Origin: Mailhella sp.
GTDB taxonomy: Bacteria; Desulfobacterota; Desulfovibrionia; Desulfovibrionales; Desulfovibrionaceae
Assembly: GCA_020024815.1 (NCBI GenBank)
Contig: JAHHTE010000082.1
Coordinates: 1-8,817, forward strand
Reading direction: 5' to 3'
Length of the DNA: 8,817 nt
The notes beneath the pieces are model-generated. The model did not search any database and was not told the DNA's origin. It was given only the letters and a program-made list of their open reading frames with translations. The first letter of the stretch is position 1. Every line of letters begins with the position of its first letter. Made by a program: the position numbers and the translations under genes. Below, piece after piece: positions 1 to 7,179 of the stretch.

Positions 1-10
1 AAGGATTTTT

Positions 11-76
11 GAATTAAAAAGTTTTGTAAGGGGGTTTTAGGGGGACAAACTTTTTCAAAAGTTTTCCCCCTAAAAA
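11..76 (+). repeat. Dispersed palindromic element, copy 1
   Basis: An imperfect inverted repeat spans 35-76. The left arm TTTTAGGGGGACAAACTTTT faces the right arm AAAAGTTTTCCCCCTAAAA across two or three bases, with one extra base in the left arm. Bases 11-34 (an A-rich stretch, GTTTT, then AGGGGG) form an asymmetric outer arm. Read on the other strand, copy 2 at 7054-7113 has the same order of parts: ATTAAAAGTTTTTG, a G-rich run, then the palindrome. The shared outer arm makes this a repeat family rather than a chance hairpin. It lies beyond the pta terminator and could give a second transcription stop, but the T-run that would follow a minus-strand hairpin is short. Its function is unknown. 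Confidence 0.7.
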
Positions 77-92
77 ATACTCTCTTATAAAA

Positions 93-136
93 ATAATAAC
101 AAAAAAGCCCCATATATGGGGCTTTTTTGTTATTAT
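93..136 (-). terminator. Intrinsic terminator of pta (bidirectional form)
   Basis: A perfect 44-base palindrome lies 11 bases past the pta stop. The arms contain AATAACAAAAAAGCCCC and its exact reverse complement around the self-complementary centre ATATAT. Read on the minus strand, a GCCCC/GGGGC stem is followed by six T residues, the classic rho-independent layout. Because the A-run and T-run are both present, it could also stop transcription coming from the left. It probably ends the whole leftward unit, since no other terminator is visible between azlC and pta. Confidence 0.9.
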
Positions 137-147
137 AAAAAATAAAA

Positions 148-2265
148 CTAAATTAAACCTTTTTCAGCTTGTGCTTGAATAGCAGTAATAGCAACAGTGT
201 TGATAATATCAGGAACTGTGCAACCACGTGAAAGGTCGTTTACTGGTTTTCTAAGACCTTGTAAAATAGGTCCAATAGCTATTGCATCAGCAGCTCTTTG
301 CACAGCTTTATATGTATTATTACCTGTATTGAGGTCAGGGAAAATAAATACGGTTGCTTTACCAGCTACTGGGTTACCTGGCATTTTTGTTTTTGCAACA
401 TCAGGATCAATAGCTGCATCATATTGCAATGGACCTTCAATAAGAAGTTCAGGAGCTCTTTCTTTTGCAATTTTAGTAGCTTCAACAACTTTATCAACAT
501 CTTCACCTTTACCAGATGTTCCTGTTGAATAAGAAAGCATAGCAATACGTGATTCAATTCCAAAAATTCTTGCTGTTTCAGAAGTTGTAATAGCAATATC
601 AGCAAGTTGTTCAGAAGTTGGATCAGGATTGATAGCACAATCACCAAAAGCAAGAACTCTATCTTTTAAGCACATAAGGAATGTACTTGAAACAATAGAA
701 AATCCAGGTTTTGTTTTAATAAATTCTAATGCAGGACGAACAGTATTTGCAGTAGTATTTACAGCACCTGATACAAGCCCATCAGCATCATCTTGATAAA
801 CCATCATAGTACCAAAATAGGTTGTATCGAGCATACGATCACGAGCTTCATCTAAGGTAATACCTTTTTTCTTACGAAGTTCTGCATAGGTTGCTGCATA
901 TTCTTCAAGCTTTGGTGAATTTGCTGGATCAATAATGGTAGTACCAACTAAACTAATAGATAAAGTTTTTGCTTTTTCTTGAATAAGTTCAGGTTTACCA
1001 AGTAAAATAATTTGTGCTGTTTCACGAGCTGCAAGAGCCTCTGCTGCACGTAAAATTCTTTCTTCATCACCTTCAGGAAGAACAATACGCATTGGGTGTT
1101 TGCGAGCTTGATCCATAAGTTTGTATTCAAACATTCTTGGAGTCATACGTGAAACACTATTTTCAACAATACGTGTAGCAAGTTCTTCAGAATTTACATA
1201 ACGATCAAAATTACCTAATGCTGTATGTACTTTTCTTGTATCATCAGGATCAATTCTATCACGGAGCATTTTAAGAGCAGTAAGAGTTTCATAAGTATTT
1301 GTTTTTACAGCAAGAACAGGAACACTCATATTTCTCATACCGTCTAAAAGGCGAAGAACAGCAGTGGAAGGTCTAAAACCACCAGTTAAAAGAACCCCAC
1401 TTACGCCAGGATATGCTTTTGACATACTTGCAACAACAGCACCCATAAGTAAATCTTCTCTATCACCAGGAGTAACAATCAAATGTCCTTCTTTGATAAA
1501 GTTTAAGAAATTACCTAAATGCATAGCTGCAACTAAATAATCATCAACGTGAAAATCAATAAGATTTTGTTCACAATATAAAACTTCTGCCCCTAAATTT
1601 TTTGCCACATCACGCATAGAAGGGCGACCTAAAATATTATTTTCAGGAATCATATAAACAAGGGGTTTTACAGAAGCTTTTGGATTAAAAAGATTTAGAA
1701 TTTCTTCTTTTACAGCATCAAGTTCTGATGCTTGTAAATCCATTCTATTAATAATAAGAGAAGCAATTTCAATACCACGTTGAGAAAATACTTCTAATGC
1801 TGCATTAGCTCCTGCTTTGACTTCATCAGCAGAACTTGTAATAGCAGGATGAATAAGAAGTACAGGCACACCTAATGTTGCAGCAATATCAGCATTAAGT
1901 TCAACCTCAAAAGCACCATGCTTTCCTAAGAAATCTGTTCCTTGACAAAGCACAAAATCATATTGGCTTGTAAGTTTATTATAAGTTTCTAAAATATGTT
2001 CCATAAGAACATTTGTTTGACCAGAGTTAATTAAACGGCGAGCTTCTTCTAGGGTATACGCATAGCATTGCTCTGCTGGTAAATTTAATCCAAAATATTC
2101 ATTAATAAGATGAAATTCATGGTCATAACCAGTTGAATCTTGAATAATTGGACGGAAAAACCCTACTTTTCCAACACGTCCAATCAATAAACGCATAAGA
2201 CCTAAGGTAATAGCAGATTTACCAGATCTTTCTGCTGTTGCACTAATATAAAGTGTATTAGCCAT
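148..2265 (-). CDS. pta: Phosphate acetyltransferase, long three-domain form
   Basis: Converts acetyl-CoA and phosphate to acetyl phosphate and CoA. This is the cytosolic step before acetate kinase makes ATP in fermentative and sulfate-reducing metabolism, and it is reversible for acetate use. The 705-residue product matches the long Pta class (E. coli about 714). It has an N-terminal P-loop-like domain with SATAERSGKS at residues 8-17, a central DRTGG-type domain (about 214-325, including VTPGDRE and GVLLTGG), and a C-terminal PTA_PTB catalytic domain from about 378 to the end. The catalytic domain carries RIVLPEGDEERILRAA, DGLVSGAVNTTANTVRPAL and SYSTGTSGKGEDVDKV. The open frame extends four codons further to a TTG, but ATG at 2265 is chosen because GGAG sits six bases before it. 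It is the last gene of the leftward block, 77 bases behind the KpsC-like gene. No ackA is adjacent on the visible side. Confidence 0.97.
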   Translation of the reverse strand: MANTLYISATAERSGKSAITLGLMRLLIGRVGKVGFFRPIIQDSTGYDHEFHLINEYFGLNLPAEQCYAYTLEEARRLINSGQTNVLMEHILETYNKLTSQYDFVLCQGTDFLGKHGAFEVELNADIAATLGVPVLLIHPAITSSADEVKAGANAALEVFSQRGIEIASLIINRMDLQASELDAVKEEILNLFNPKASVKPLVYMIPENNILGRPSMRDVAKNLGAEVLYCEQNLIDFHVDDYLVAAMHLGNFLNFIKEGHLIVTPGDREDLLMGAVVASMSKAYPGVSGVLLTGGFRPSTAVLRLLDGMRNMSVPVLAVKTNTYETLTALKMLRDRIDPDDTRKVHTALGNFDRYVNSEELATRIVENSVSRMTPRMFEYKLMDQARKHPMRIVLPEGDEERILRAAEALAARETAQIILLGKPELIQEKAKTLSISLVGTTIIDPANSPKLEEYAATYAELRKKKGITLDEARDRMLDTTYFGTMMVYQDDADGLVSGAVNTTANTVRPALEFIKTKPGFSIVSSTFLMCLKDRVLAFGDCAINPDPTSEQLADIAITTSETARIFGIESRIAMLSYSTGTSGKGEDVDKVVEATKIAKERAPELLIEGPLQYDAAIDPDVAKTKMPGNPVAGKATVFIFPDLNTGNNTYKAVQRAADAIAIGPILQGLRKPVNDLSRGCTVPDIINTVAITAIQAQAEKGLI

Positions 2266-2271
2266 ATTACA

Positions 2272-2275
2272 CTCC
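2272..2275 (-). promoter_or_regulatory. Shine-Dalgarno that fixes the pta start
   Basis: On the minus strand GGAG is followed by six bases and then ATG at 2265-2263. The upstream in-frame TTG at 2277 would place this GGAG inside the coding sequence and has only a T/A-rich run before it. The ATG is therefore the likely start. Confidence 0.85.
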
Positions 2276-2295
2276 AAAAAAAGGTATTCTTTTCT

Positions 2296-2325
2296 ATCCT
2301 TAGCTCTATGTTCAAACTAAGTCAA
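2296..2325 (-). promoter_or_regulatory. Candidate sigma70 promoter for pta
   Basis: The 77-base gap between the KpsC-like gene and pta holds TTGACT on the minus strand (2325-2320), a good -35. A poor -10 (TAAGGA or AAGGAT) follows 17-18 bases downstream. No hairpin terminator is visible in the gap, so pta may be read both from here and by read-through from the upstream genes. The weak -10 keeps this tentative. Confidence 0.35.
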
Positions 2326-2342
2326 GAAACATAATGCATTTT

Positions 2343-4676
2343 TTAATCTTTACTAAATAAAAATGGTGCGTTTTCAGGTTCACAGAAAATATTTTTTTCA
2401 ACATCAAAATATCTAGGCTGCATAATAAAAGCACCTGCCAAAACCTGCTCATAACTCAATTTTCGAGTACGAAGTGAATAATGAGCTGCATCTTGCGTCA
2501 ATCCCCAACCACCATAATATGGCCAACCATAAGTAAAAACTTTTAAAGGAATAGCAAGAGCATCAATACCTAAATGGGAATCATAGGTATGAATTTCTAA
2601 AGCATGACCATCAACATGTGTAATAGTATCATAAAGTTTACAAAAACGACTATCTGCATTTGTCATTGAATGAGCTTTTTCAAGAAAACGACGTGCTGAT
2701 ATTTGTTTTTTATTCCAACGTGTTGGATCTGTATCTTTATAAAGAAGTGATGCATTATCCAAGCATTCCCCTTCAATATCATTTGCAATTTCAACAACGT
2801 GATTTTCACATGTATCTTCTTCAAAACCTAAAACTTTTATAGGAACAAAATCTGATGGACGAGCAAAAGGTAAAATATCATCTGCTAATTCTAAAATTTC
2901 TTGTGCAACCTTTGTATCGCTATGTTGTGGACAATAAATAATATAGGCATCAGGTCTTTGCTTTCTAATATATTCAATTAATTTACCATCATCAGAAAGA
3001 GGTAAGGAAAATGAATGTAAAGGACGACCTTTTTTATCCAAGTTTCCAAGTATACCCTCTTGTGTTTCTTCACTAATAGGTTTTACTTTTGGAGCTAAAT
3101 CAGCATTACCAATAATAACTAAAACATCTTGACCTGGTTCAACTAATGAATAATCATAATGTTCACGAAAAGCTGAAAGCTCAAGGAAAAATTGTCTAAA
3201 AAGTCTTGCACGTAAAAAATCACGTTCACCAAATTCTTTTGTTAATAAAATCTTTTCAAGTGGTGGATATGGTCCCCCCTCCAAAGAAAGAGAAACAAGC
3301 TTTTCATTATTATACAGTCTATCAAACATTCCAGGGCGAACATAAACAAGTGGAATATTACCACATTCTTTTTTTAGCTGTTCTGTTGGTTCTTCTGCTG
3401 TATAGACCATGCCTTTATTATGATAAGCAGCCTCAATACCTGCTTGTTCTTTAAAGAAATGAATATCTGCATATTTATACATTTTAGAAAAAAATACTTT
3501 TTGCTTTTCATTAAAATTAATACAAGCAATATAACGTTTATTTTCAAATAATTGAGGACGTTGTAATAAAATAAAATGTAAAATAGCTTGAAAGTGAGAA
3601 GGATTGCCTGTAATTGGGTGCAAATATCTTGTAAAGAAAAGACAAAGTGCGGCAAAAAGTTCTTCTTTTTTTAATATAATATTACGCCGTTCACAAGAAA
3701 TTTCATCTTTTGTTAGTCCCCAACCTGCATAATATGGCAAACCATAACAATGCACATTTTTACCTAATAAAATAGCATCAAGCCCTATTTTTGAACTAAC
3801 AGTATATACTTCATCAGCTTGTGCTAAAATAGAAAAAGAGGAAACTTGTTCTGTAATAACATGAACCCCATTTTCTGTTGCAACCTTTCTTAAATAACCA
3901 GTTTTTTTGTTTTTTCTAACAAGTGGAGGTTCAAAAAGGAAAAATGCTGCTCCTGGATGTTGCATTTTAGCATCAAGAATCATTTTTTTAAAACTATCTT
4001 CTGTGGCAAAAACTTTTTTTAATTCAAGTTTATTTGTTTTAACTTGATCAATAATAACAATACGTTTACGCCCACCAGGTGTGTGCAATTTATATGGAGA
4101 AGCATCAGGTGCATAATGATCAGTACTTACTTTATGATTTAATGTAGCTGCAATTAAATCAGCTACTTCATCAAAATCATAAGGACTAACAGCTGGGAAT
4201 GCGATAGGCAAAATAGAAAGAAAATTTTTAGCATAAGCAGTAAGATTTCCATCATCTGCTTCATTATAAAGTGAATATTCATTAAAACTTTGCTTATCTA
4301 TAATAGAATGTTTTTTAAATAAAGCAAAAAGAGCTGGAATAGATTTTACACAATCTTCCCATTCTGATGCAAACCTTGCATCAGTATATGATCCAAATTT
4401 TTCTAAAATAAAAGAAGATGGAATTTTACCAGGAAGTTTATACACTCCCTCGCGTATATTCCAAACATTAAAGCCAAACATATTAGCAATAAAAGTTCCT
4501 CGTCCTTTTATGGTAATAAAAGCCTTTATTGCTTTTTTTTGTTTTAATGCTTTTGATAAAGGAATAAATTCAAATTCAGGATATATTTTTTTTAAATATG
4601 GAATATATCTTGAACTAAAACAAGTAACTTTTTGTCGTTCAGCCTTTTTCAAAAACTCTTCTTTACTTTCTTGCAT
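2343..4676 (-). CDS. KpsC-like capsule polysaccharide glycosyltransferase (two-domain, diverged)
   Basis: Likely a cytosolic or membrane-peripheral glycosyltransferase of the Capsule_synth/KpsC family. In classical group 2 capsules such enzymes build the beta-Kdo linker on phosphatidylglycerol. The 777-residue protein has two tandem halves. Half one carries QADEVYTVSSKIGLDAILLG (286-305), YGLPYYAGWGLT (311-322) and then RYLHPITGNP. Half two carries IHTYDSHLGIDAL (695-707), YGWPYYGGWGLT (716-727), RTRKLSYEQVLAGAF and QPRYFD. The family's usual R-x-E-D-G-F element is weak in both halves: IREGVY at 74-79 and VRPGMF at 446-451. About 80 residues around 610-688 appear inserted before the last motif block, which helps explain a length above the roughly 670 of E. 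coli KpsC. The start ATG has AGGAG six bases upstream, overlapping the rlpA stop. No kpsS, kpsM, kpsT, kpsD or kpsE is nearby, so the acceptor and sugar are unproven. A role in another surface glycan is possible. Confidence 0.82.
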   Translation of the reverse strand: MQESKEEFLKKAERQKVTCFSSRYIPYLKKIYPEFEFIPLSKALKQKKAIKAFITIKGRGTFIANMFGFNVWNIREGVYKLPGKIPSSFILEKFGSYTDARFASEWEDCVKSIPALFALFKKHSIIDKQSFNEYSLYNEADDGNLTAYAKNFLSILPIAFPAVSPYDFDEVADLIAATLNHKVSTDHYAPDASPYKLHTPGGRKRIVIIDQVKTNKLELKKVFATEDSFKKMILDAKMQHPGAAFFLFEPPLVRKNKKTGYLRKVATENGVHVITEQVSSFSILAQADEVYTVSSKIGLDAILLGKNVHCYGLPYYAGWGLTKDEISCERRNIILKKEELFAALCLFFTRYLHPITGNPSHFQAILHFILLQRPQLFENKRYIACINFNEKQKVFFSKMYKYADIHFFKEQAGIEAAYHNKGMVYTAEEPTEQLKKECGNIPLVYVRPGMFDRLYNNEKLVSLSLEGGPYPPLEKILLTKEFGERDFLRARLFRQFFLELSAFREHYDYSLVEPGQDVLVIIGNADLAPKVKPISEETQEGILGNLDKKGRPLHSFSLPLSDDGKLIEYIRKQRPDAYIIYCPQHSDTKVAQEILELADDILPFARPSDFVPIKVLGFEEDTCENHVVEIANDIEGECLDNASLLYKDTDPTRWNKKQISARRFLEKAHSMTNADSRFCKLYDTITHVDGHALEIHTYDSHLGIDALAIPLKVFTYGWPYYGGWGLTQDAAHYSLRTRKLSYEQVLAGAFIMQPRYFDVEKNIFCEPENAPFLFSKD

Positions 4677-4682
4677 TATAAA

Positions 4683-4688
4683 CTCCTA
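4683..4688 (-). promoter_or_regulatory. Shine-Dalgarno of the KpsC-like gene overlapping the rlpA stop
   Basis: On the minus strand the rlpA stop TAG (4688-4686) lies inside TAGGAG. The AGGAG is six bases before the ATG at 4676. Ribosomes ending rlpA would sit on the initiation region of the next gene, a typical arrangement for translational coupling. Confidence 0.8.
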
Positions 4689-5876
4689 ACGGATAACCAA
4701 ATAGGATTGAGGGAATTTACTATGTAAATATTTTTTCACTTTCAATACTTGTGCTTTATTTTGATATGGTCCTGCTTGTACAACAAAAAATCCATTATCA
4801 TTAAATATTGCATTAATAATTTTTCTTTTTCTAAGTTCCATTGAAAGTTGTTGTGCTGTTGCTCTATCTTTTAATACTACTAAATGCAAATAAAGTTGCC
4901 CTACAACAGTATTAGAAGATAAATCACTATAACTTGTTTCAGGAATCATAGTAGGATTATTCACTGTATTTGCATTATCATAAACAGGAAGATTTTGTTC
5001 ATATACAGGAACATCATAAGAAGGAGTATTTGATGTTGTTGGAACAGAAGAATAAATAGGGTCTTCTACTGGAATATCTGCATAACTTGGTGAATTACCA
5101 AAACTTTCAATAGCTCCAGAAGTTGCAGAGCTTCCAACGCTTGTGCTTGCTAATGCTTCAGATACACTATCGCTTTTTGGAGTATAAATAATATTTCCTT
5201 CATATGGATTGGTGTTTGTTATAGGACTAGAACTTGGCTTTGATACATATTGTGGAGTAACAACACTTCCACTACCATAATTTGTAGAACTATTATAAGA
5301 AGGTGTACTATTACCGCCACCTACATATTGTATGTGAACTTTGGCAGTTCCTTTTTTTATCATGCCAATTCTATTTGCAGCTGCTTGAGATAAATCAATA
5401 ATTCTATCTCGTACAAAAGGTCCTCTATCATTTATCCGAACAATAACAGATTGCCCATTTTCAAGGTTCGTTACTTTTACCCTTGTATTAAAAGGTAATA
5501 GCTTATGTGCTGCTGTTAATTCACGGGTATTAAAAATTTCACCATTTGAAGTTTTTTTACCATGAAAACCAGGTCCATACCAAGATGCTATACCTATTTC
5601 TTCAAAATTTACAGCAGAAGCATAAGGCACATACGTTACCCCACGAACAGTATAAGGTTTTGCCTTTGGTAAATAGCTATTTCTTTGTGTATTAATTTTT
5701 AGATAATAATCCCCACTTTTTCTTGTTGCATTTAAATCACTTCTTGAAAAATGAGTTTTACTTGGAGCTTTATATTCATAGCCTGGAATTGGCTTTGCAA
5801 CCTGATACCCACCAACTTGAATACAACCAGTCATTATTACAGGAATAAGACATACAAGAAAAAGTCGTTTAAACAT
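4686..5876 (-). CDS. rlpA: RlpA-type septal lytic transglycosylase lipoprotein with SPOR domain
   Basis: A 396-residue outer-membrane lipoprotein predicted to cleave glycan strands of peptidoglycan lacking stem peptides at the division septum, the role known for Pseudomonas RlpA. The N-terminus MFKRLFLVCLIPVIMTGC is a lipoprotein signal with the lipidated cysteine at residue 18. M rather than L at -3 makes the lipobox slightly off consensus. A double-psi beta-barrel domain covers about 92-186 with ASWYG (97-101), FHGKKTSNGE (104-113), TAAHKLLPFNTRVKV, the acidic INDRGPF (148-154) and RIIDLSQAAA (158-167). A Ser/Thr/Asn/Pro-rich linker of about 135 residues follows. It ends in a SPOR domain (about 325-396, with VVQAGPYQNKAQ) that would bind denuded septal glycan. 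AGAGGA lies six bases before the ATG. It is 25 bases behind azlD and is followed after 9 bases by the KpsC-like gene. Confidence 0.93.
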   Translation of the reverse strand: MFKRLFLVCLIPVIMTGCIQVGGYQVAKPIPGYEYKAPSKTHFSRSDLNATRKSGDYYLKINTQRNSYLPKAKPYTVRGVTYVPYASAVNFEEIGIASWYGPGFHGKKTSNGEIFNTRELTAAHKLLPFNTRVKVTNLENGQSVIVRINDRGPFVRDRIIDLSQAAANRIGMIKKGTAKVHIQYVGGGNSTPSYNSSTNYGSGSVVTPQYVSKPSSSPITNTNPYEGNIIYTPKSDSVSEALASTSVGSSATSGAIESFGNSPSYADIPVEDPIYSSVPTTSNTPSYDVPVYEQNLPVYDNANTVNNPTMIPETSYSDLSSNTVVGQLYLHLVVLKDRATAQQLSMELRKRKIINAIFNDNGFFVVQAGPYQNKAQVLKVKKYLHSKFPQSYLVIR

Positions 5877-5901
5877 AAATTTCCTCTAAAAAATTAACAA
5901 A

Positions 5902-6231
5902 TTAAGCCATTCCAAAATATCGCATTCCTGCAACCAAAATCATTCCAATAAGCAAAGTAGCAAATAAATTTTTAGTAAAATATGCTGCTATAATTACAGG
6001 TAAAAAAGCAAGTAAAAAAAGATTTTCCTTTGCTAACCAAAGTGAGCCATTTTTCATAAAAATTTCAGGAGCAAGCAATGCTGACAAAATAGCAACTGGC
6101 ACATAAGAAAGCCATATTTGCACATTTTTTGAAATTGTTCTTTTTGCCAATAATCCCATTGGTAATAATCTTGGTACAAGTGTTCCAATCATCATTGTAA
6201 TAAGCAAAAAGCTTCCTTCAAAAAAACTCAT
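5902..6231 (-). CDS. azlD: AzlD family branched-chain amino acid transport subunit
   Basis: A small hydrophobic inner-membrane protein of 109 residues, the usual AzlD length. It has about four membrane segments: roughly residues 5-25, 40-57, 67-85 and 88-105. AzlD partners the larger AzlC to export leucine, isoleucine, valine and sometimes other small amino acids. Family signs are TLVPRLLPMGLLAKRTISKN near the N-terminus, WLSYVPVAILSALLAPEIF in the middle, and a C-terminal hydrophobic block ending in VAGMRYFG. GAGGG stands about five bases before the ATG. The gap of 20 bases to azlC upstream supports co-expression as AzlCD. Confidence 0.9.
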   Translation of the reverse strand: MSFFEGSFLLITMMIGTLVPRLLPMGLLAKRTISKNVQIWLSYVPVAILSALLAPEIFMKNGSLWLAKENLFLLAFLPVIIAAYFTKNLFATLLIGMILVAGMRYFGMA

Positions 6232-6251
6232 AATACCCTCGCTATTATTAT

Positions 6252-6947
6252 CTATTTTTTTTCTTTTTGCAAAGACAAATATAATCCAATGGTTGCACTA
6301 AGTATTGTAGCAATAATAATACTCCATCGGTCAAAACCAAGTTGCATAAAAAATAATGAACTTATTGCCCCAAATAAACAGACTAAAAGTTGAATTCTAT
6401 CTACAAGTAATGGCACAAGTAATGATGTAAACATTGCTGGCAAAGCAAAATCTAATCCATACGCCTCAACATTTGTAATACTTTCACCAAATAAAGCACC
6501 AAGAAATGTCCCTAAAATCCAACCAAAATGAGCAATCAATGCAAGCGATAAAACTTGCGTTATAGTAACCTCTCTTCCTGCTTTATAATAGGAAATATTA
6601 GCTGCAAAAATTTCATCTGTTTGAAAAAAAGATAAAAACATTTTCCATGAAAAAGGTAAATGTTTCCACGGAGTAACTAATGCTGCCGACATTAAAACAT
6701 GGCGTAAATTAACAAGTAAATTTGCTATTGCTATGGATAAAATTGAAGCTCCAGCTCCTAACATACTTGCAGCAATAAATTGGCCTGCCCCTGCAAATAC
6801 TAATGTTGATAACATTACTGCCCAAAATGCACCTATTCCATTTTTAACAGCAACTACACCAAAAGCAAAACCCAAAGGAATATATCCTATCATAATAGGA
6901 AATCCTAATCGAAAACCATTATAAAAGGATTCTTTTCTTGAAATCAT
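6252..6947 (-). CDS. azlC: AzlC family branched-chain amino acid exporter subunit
   Basis: The large subunit of the AzlCD inner-membrane exporter, 231 residues with a hydrophobic pattern of several membrane spans. The AzlC signature is clear: FPIMIGYIPLGFAFGVVA near residues 15-32, FAGAGQFIAASMLGAGAS around 51-68, and NLLVNLRHVLMSAALVTPW about 76-94. ATG at 6947 gives the standard family N-terminus (a short polar lead with NGFRLGFP). The Shine-Dalgarno before it is poor: only GAGA about ten bases upstream, with the pyrimidine-rich TTCTTCC next to the ATG. It heads the leftward block and is preceded by a strong promoter at 6981-7009. The substrate range cannot be read from sequence. Confidence 0.93.
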   Translation of the reverse strand: MISRKESFYNGFRLGFPIMIGYIPLGFAFGVVAVKNGIGAFWAVMLSTLVFAGAGQFIAASMLGAGASILSIAIANLLVNLRHVLMSAALVTPWKHLPFSWKMFLSFFQTDEIFAANISYYKAGREVTITQVLSLALIAHFGWILGTFLGALFGESITNVEAYGLDFALPAMFTSLLVPLLVDRIQLLVCLFGAISSLFFMQLGFDRWSIIIATILSATIGLYLSLQKEKK

Positions 6948-6960
6948 GGAAGAAATCTCA

Positions 6961-6987
6961 CTTATCTATAAAATAACTTGTCTATAA
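6961..6987 (-). repeat. Direct repeat over the azlC promoter -10 and start region
   Basis: On the plus strand CTTATCTATAA (6961-6971) recurs as CTTGTCTATAA (6977-6987), ten of eleven bases identical and 16 bases apart. The second copy contains the azlC -10 hexamer and the first lies just downstream of the expected transcription start. It may be an operator for an Lrp-like or other regulator, or simply a duplicated -10. No regulator gene is visible. Confidence 0.4.
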
Positions 6988-7009
6988 ATGAGGCTCTAAA
7001 CAATGTCAA
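6981..7009 (-). promoter_or_regulatory. Sigma70-type promoter of azlC and the leftward block
   Basis: On the minus strand a perfect -35 TTGACA (7009-7004) is followed by 17 bases and TATAGA (6986-6981), one mismatch from the -10 consensus. Transcription would start near 6974 and leave a leader of about 27 bases before the azlC ATG. Confidence 0.8.
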
Positions 7010-7053
7010 ATTATTCTTAATAAGAAAAAATTTGTTATAAAGAAATGATTTTT

Positions 7054-7113
7054 TTAGGGGGAAAACTTTTGCAAAAGTTTTCCCCCTAATACCCTCTTTC
7101 AAAAACTTTTAAT
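7054..7113 (-). repeat. Dispersed palindromic element, copy 2
   Basis: A perfect 36-base palindrome covers 7054-7089: TTAGGGGGAAAACTTTTG and its exact reverse complement with no unpaired centre. Bases 7090-7113 (TACCCTCTTTC, then AAAAACTTTTAAT) are the asymmetric outer arm. On the minus strand this arm precedes the palindrome exactly as it does on the plus strand in copy 1. The element lies between two divergent promoters, so neither flanking gene ends here. It is therefore not a terminator for azlC or nspC. It may be a REP-like or miniature mobile repeat, or an insulator. Confidence 0.75.
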
Positions 7114-7179
7114 ATATTTTTCATATCTCTTACTTAACATAATAAAAAAATACATTCGATAACCAAATCAATTAAAAAA

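Noticed and set aside
35..76. Copy 1 of the palindrome as the main pta terminator
   Set aside because: The perfect palindrome at 93-136 is closer to the pta stop and has a proper six-T run after a GC stem, so it explains termination without copy 1.
197..653. Several open frames antisense to, or in other frames of, the 3' part of pta
   Set aside because: The Pta protein fully explains this DNA. The alternative products show no recognisable motif and are shadows.
2266..2277. TTG at 2277 as the pta start, adding four residues
   Set aside because: The GGAG ribosome binding site falls inside that extension and is ideally placed for the ATG at 2265.
4533..4593. Two runs of eight A (coding strand) early in the KpsC-like gene as phase-variation tracts
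   Set aside because: The reading frame is intact, and runs of this length recur elsewhere in this AT-rich sequence, for example in nspC near 8050. There is no specific sign of switching.
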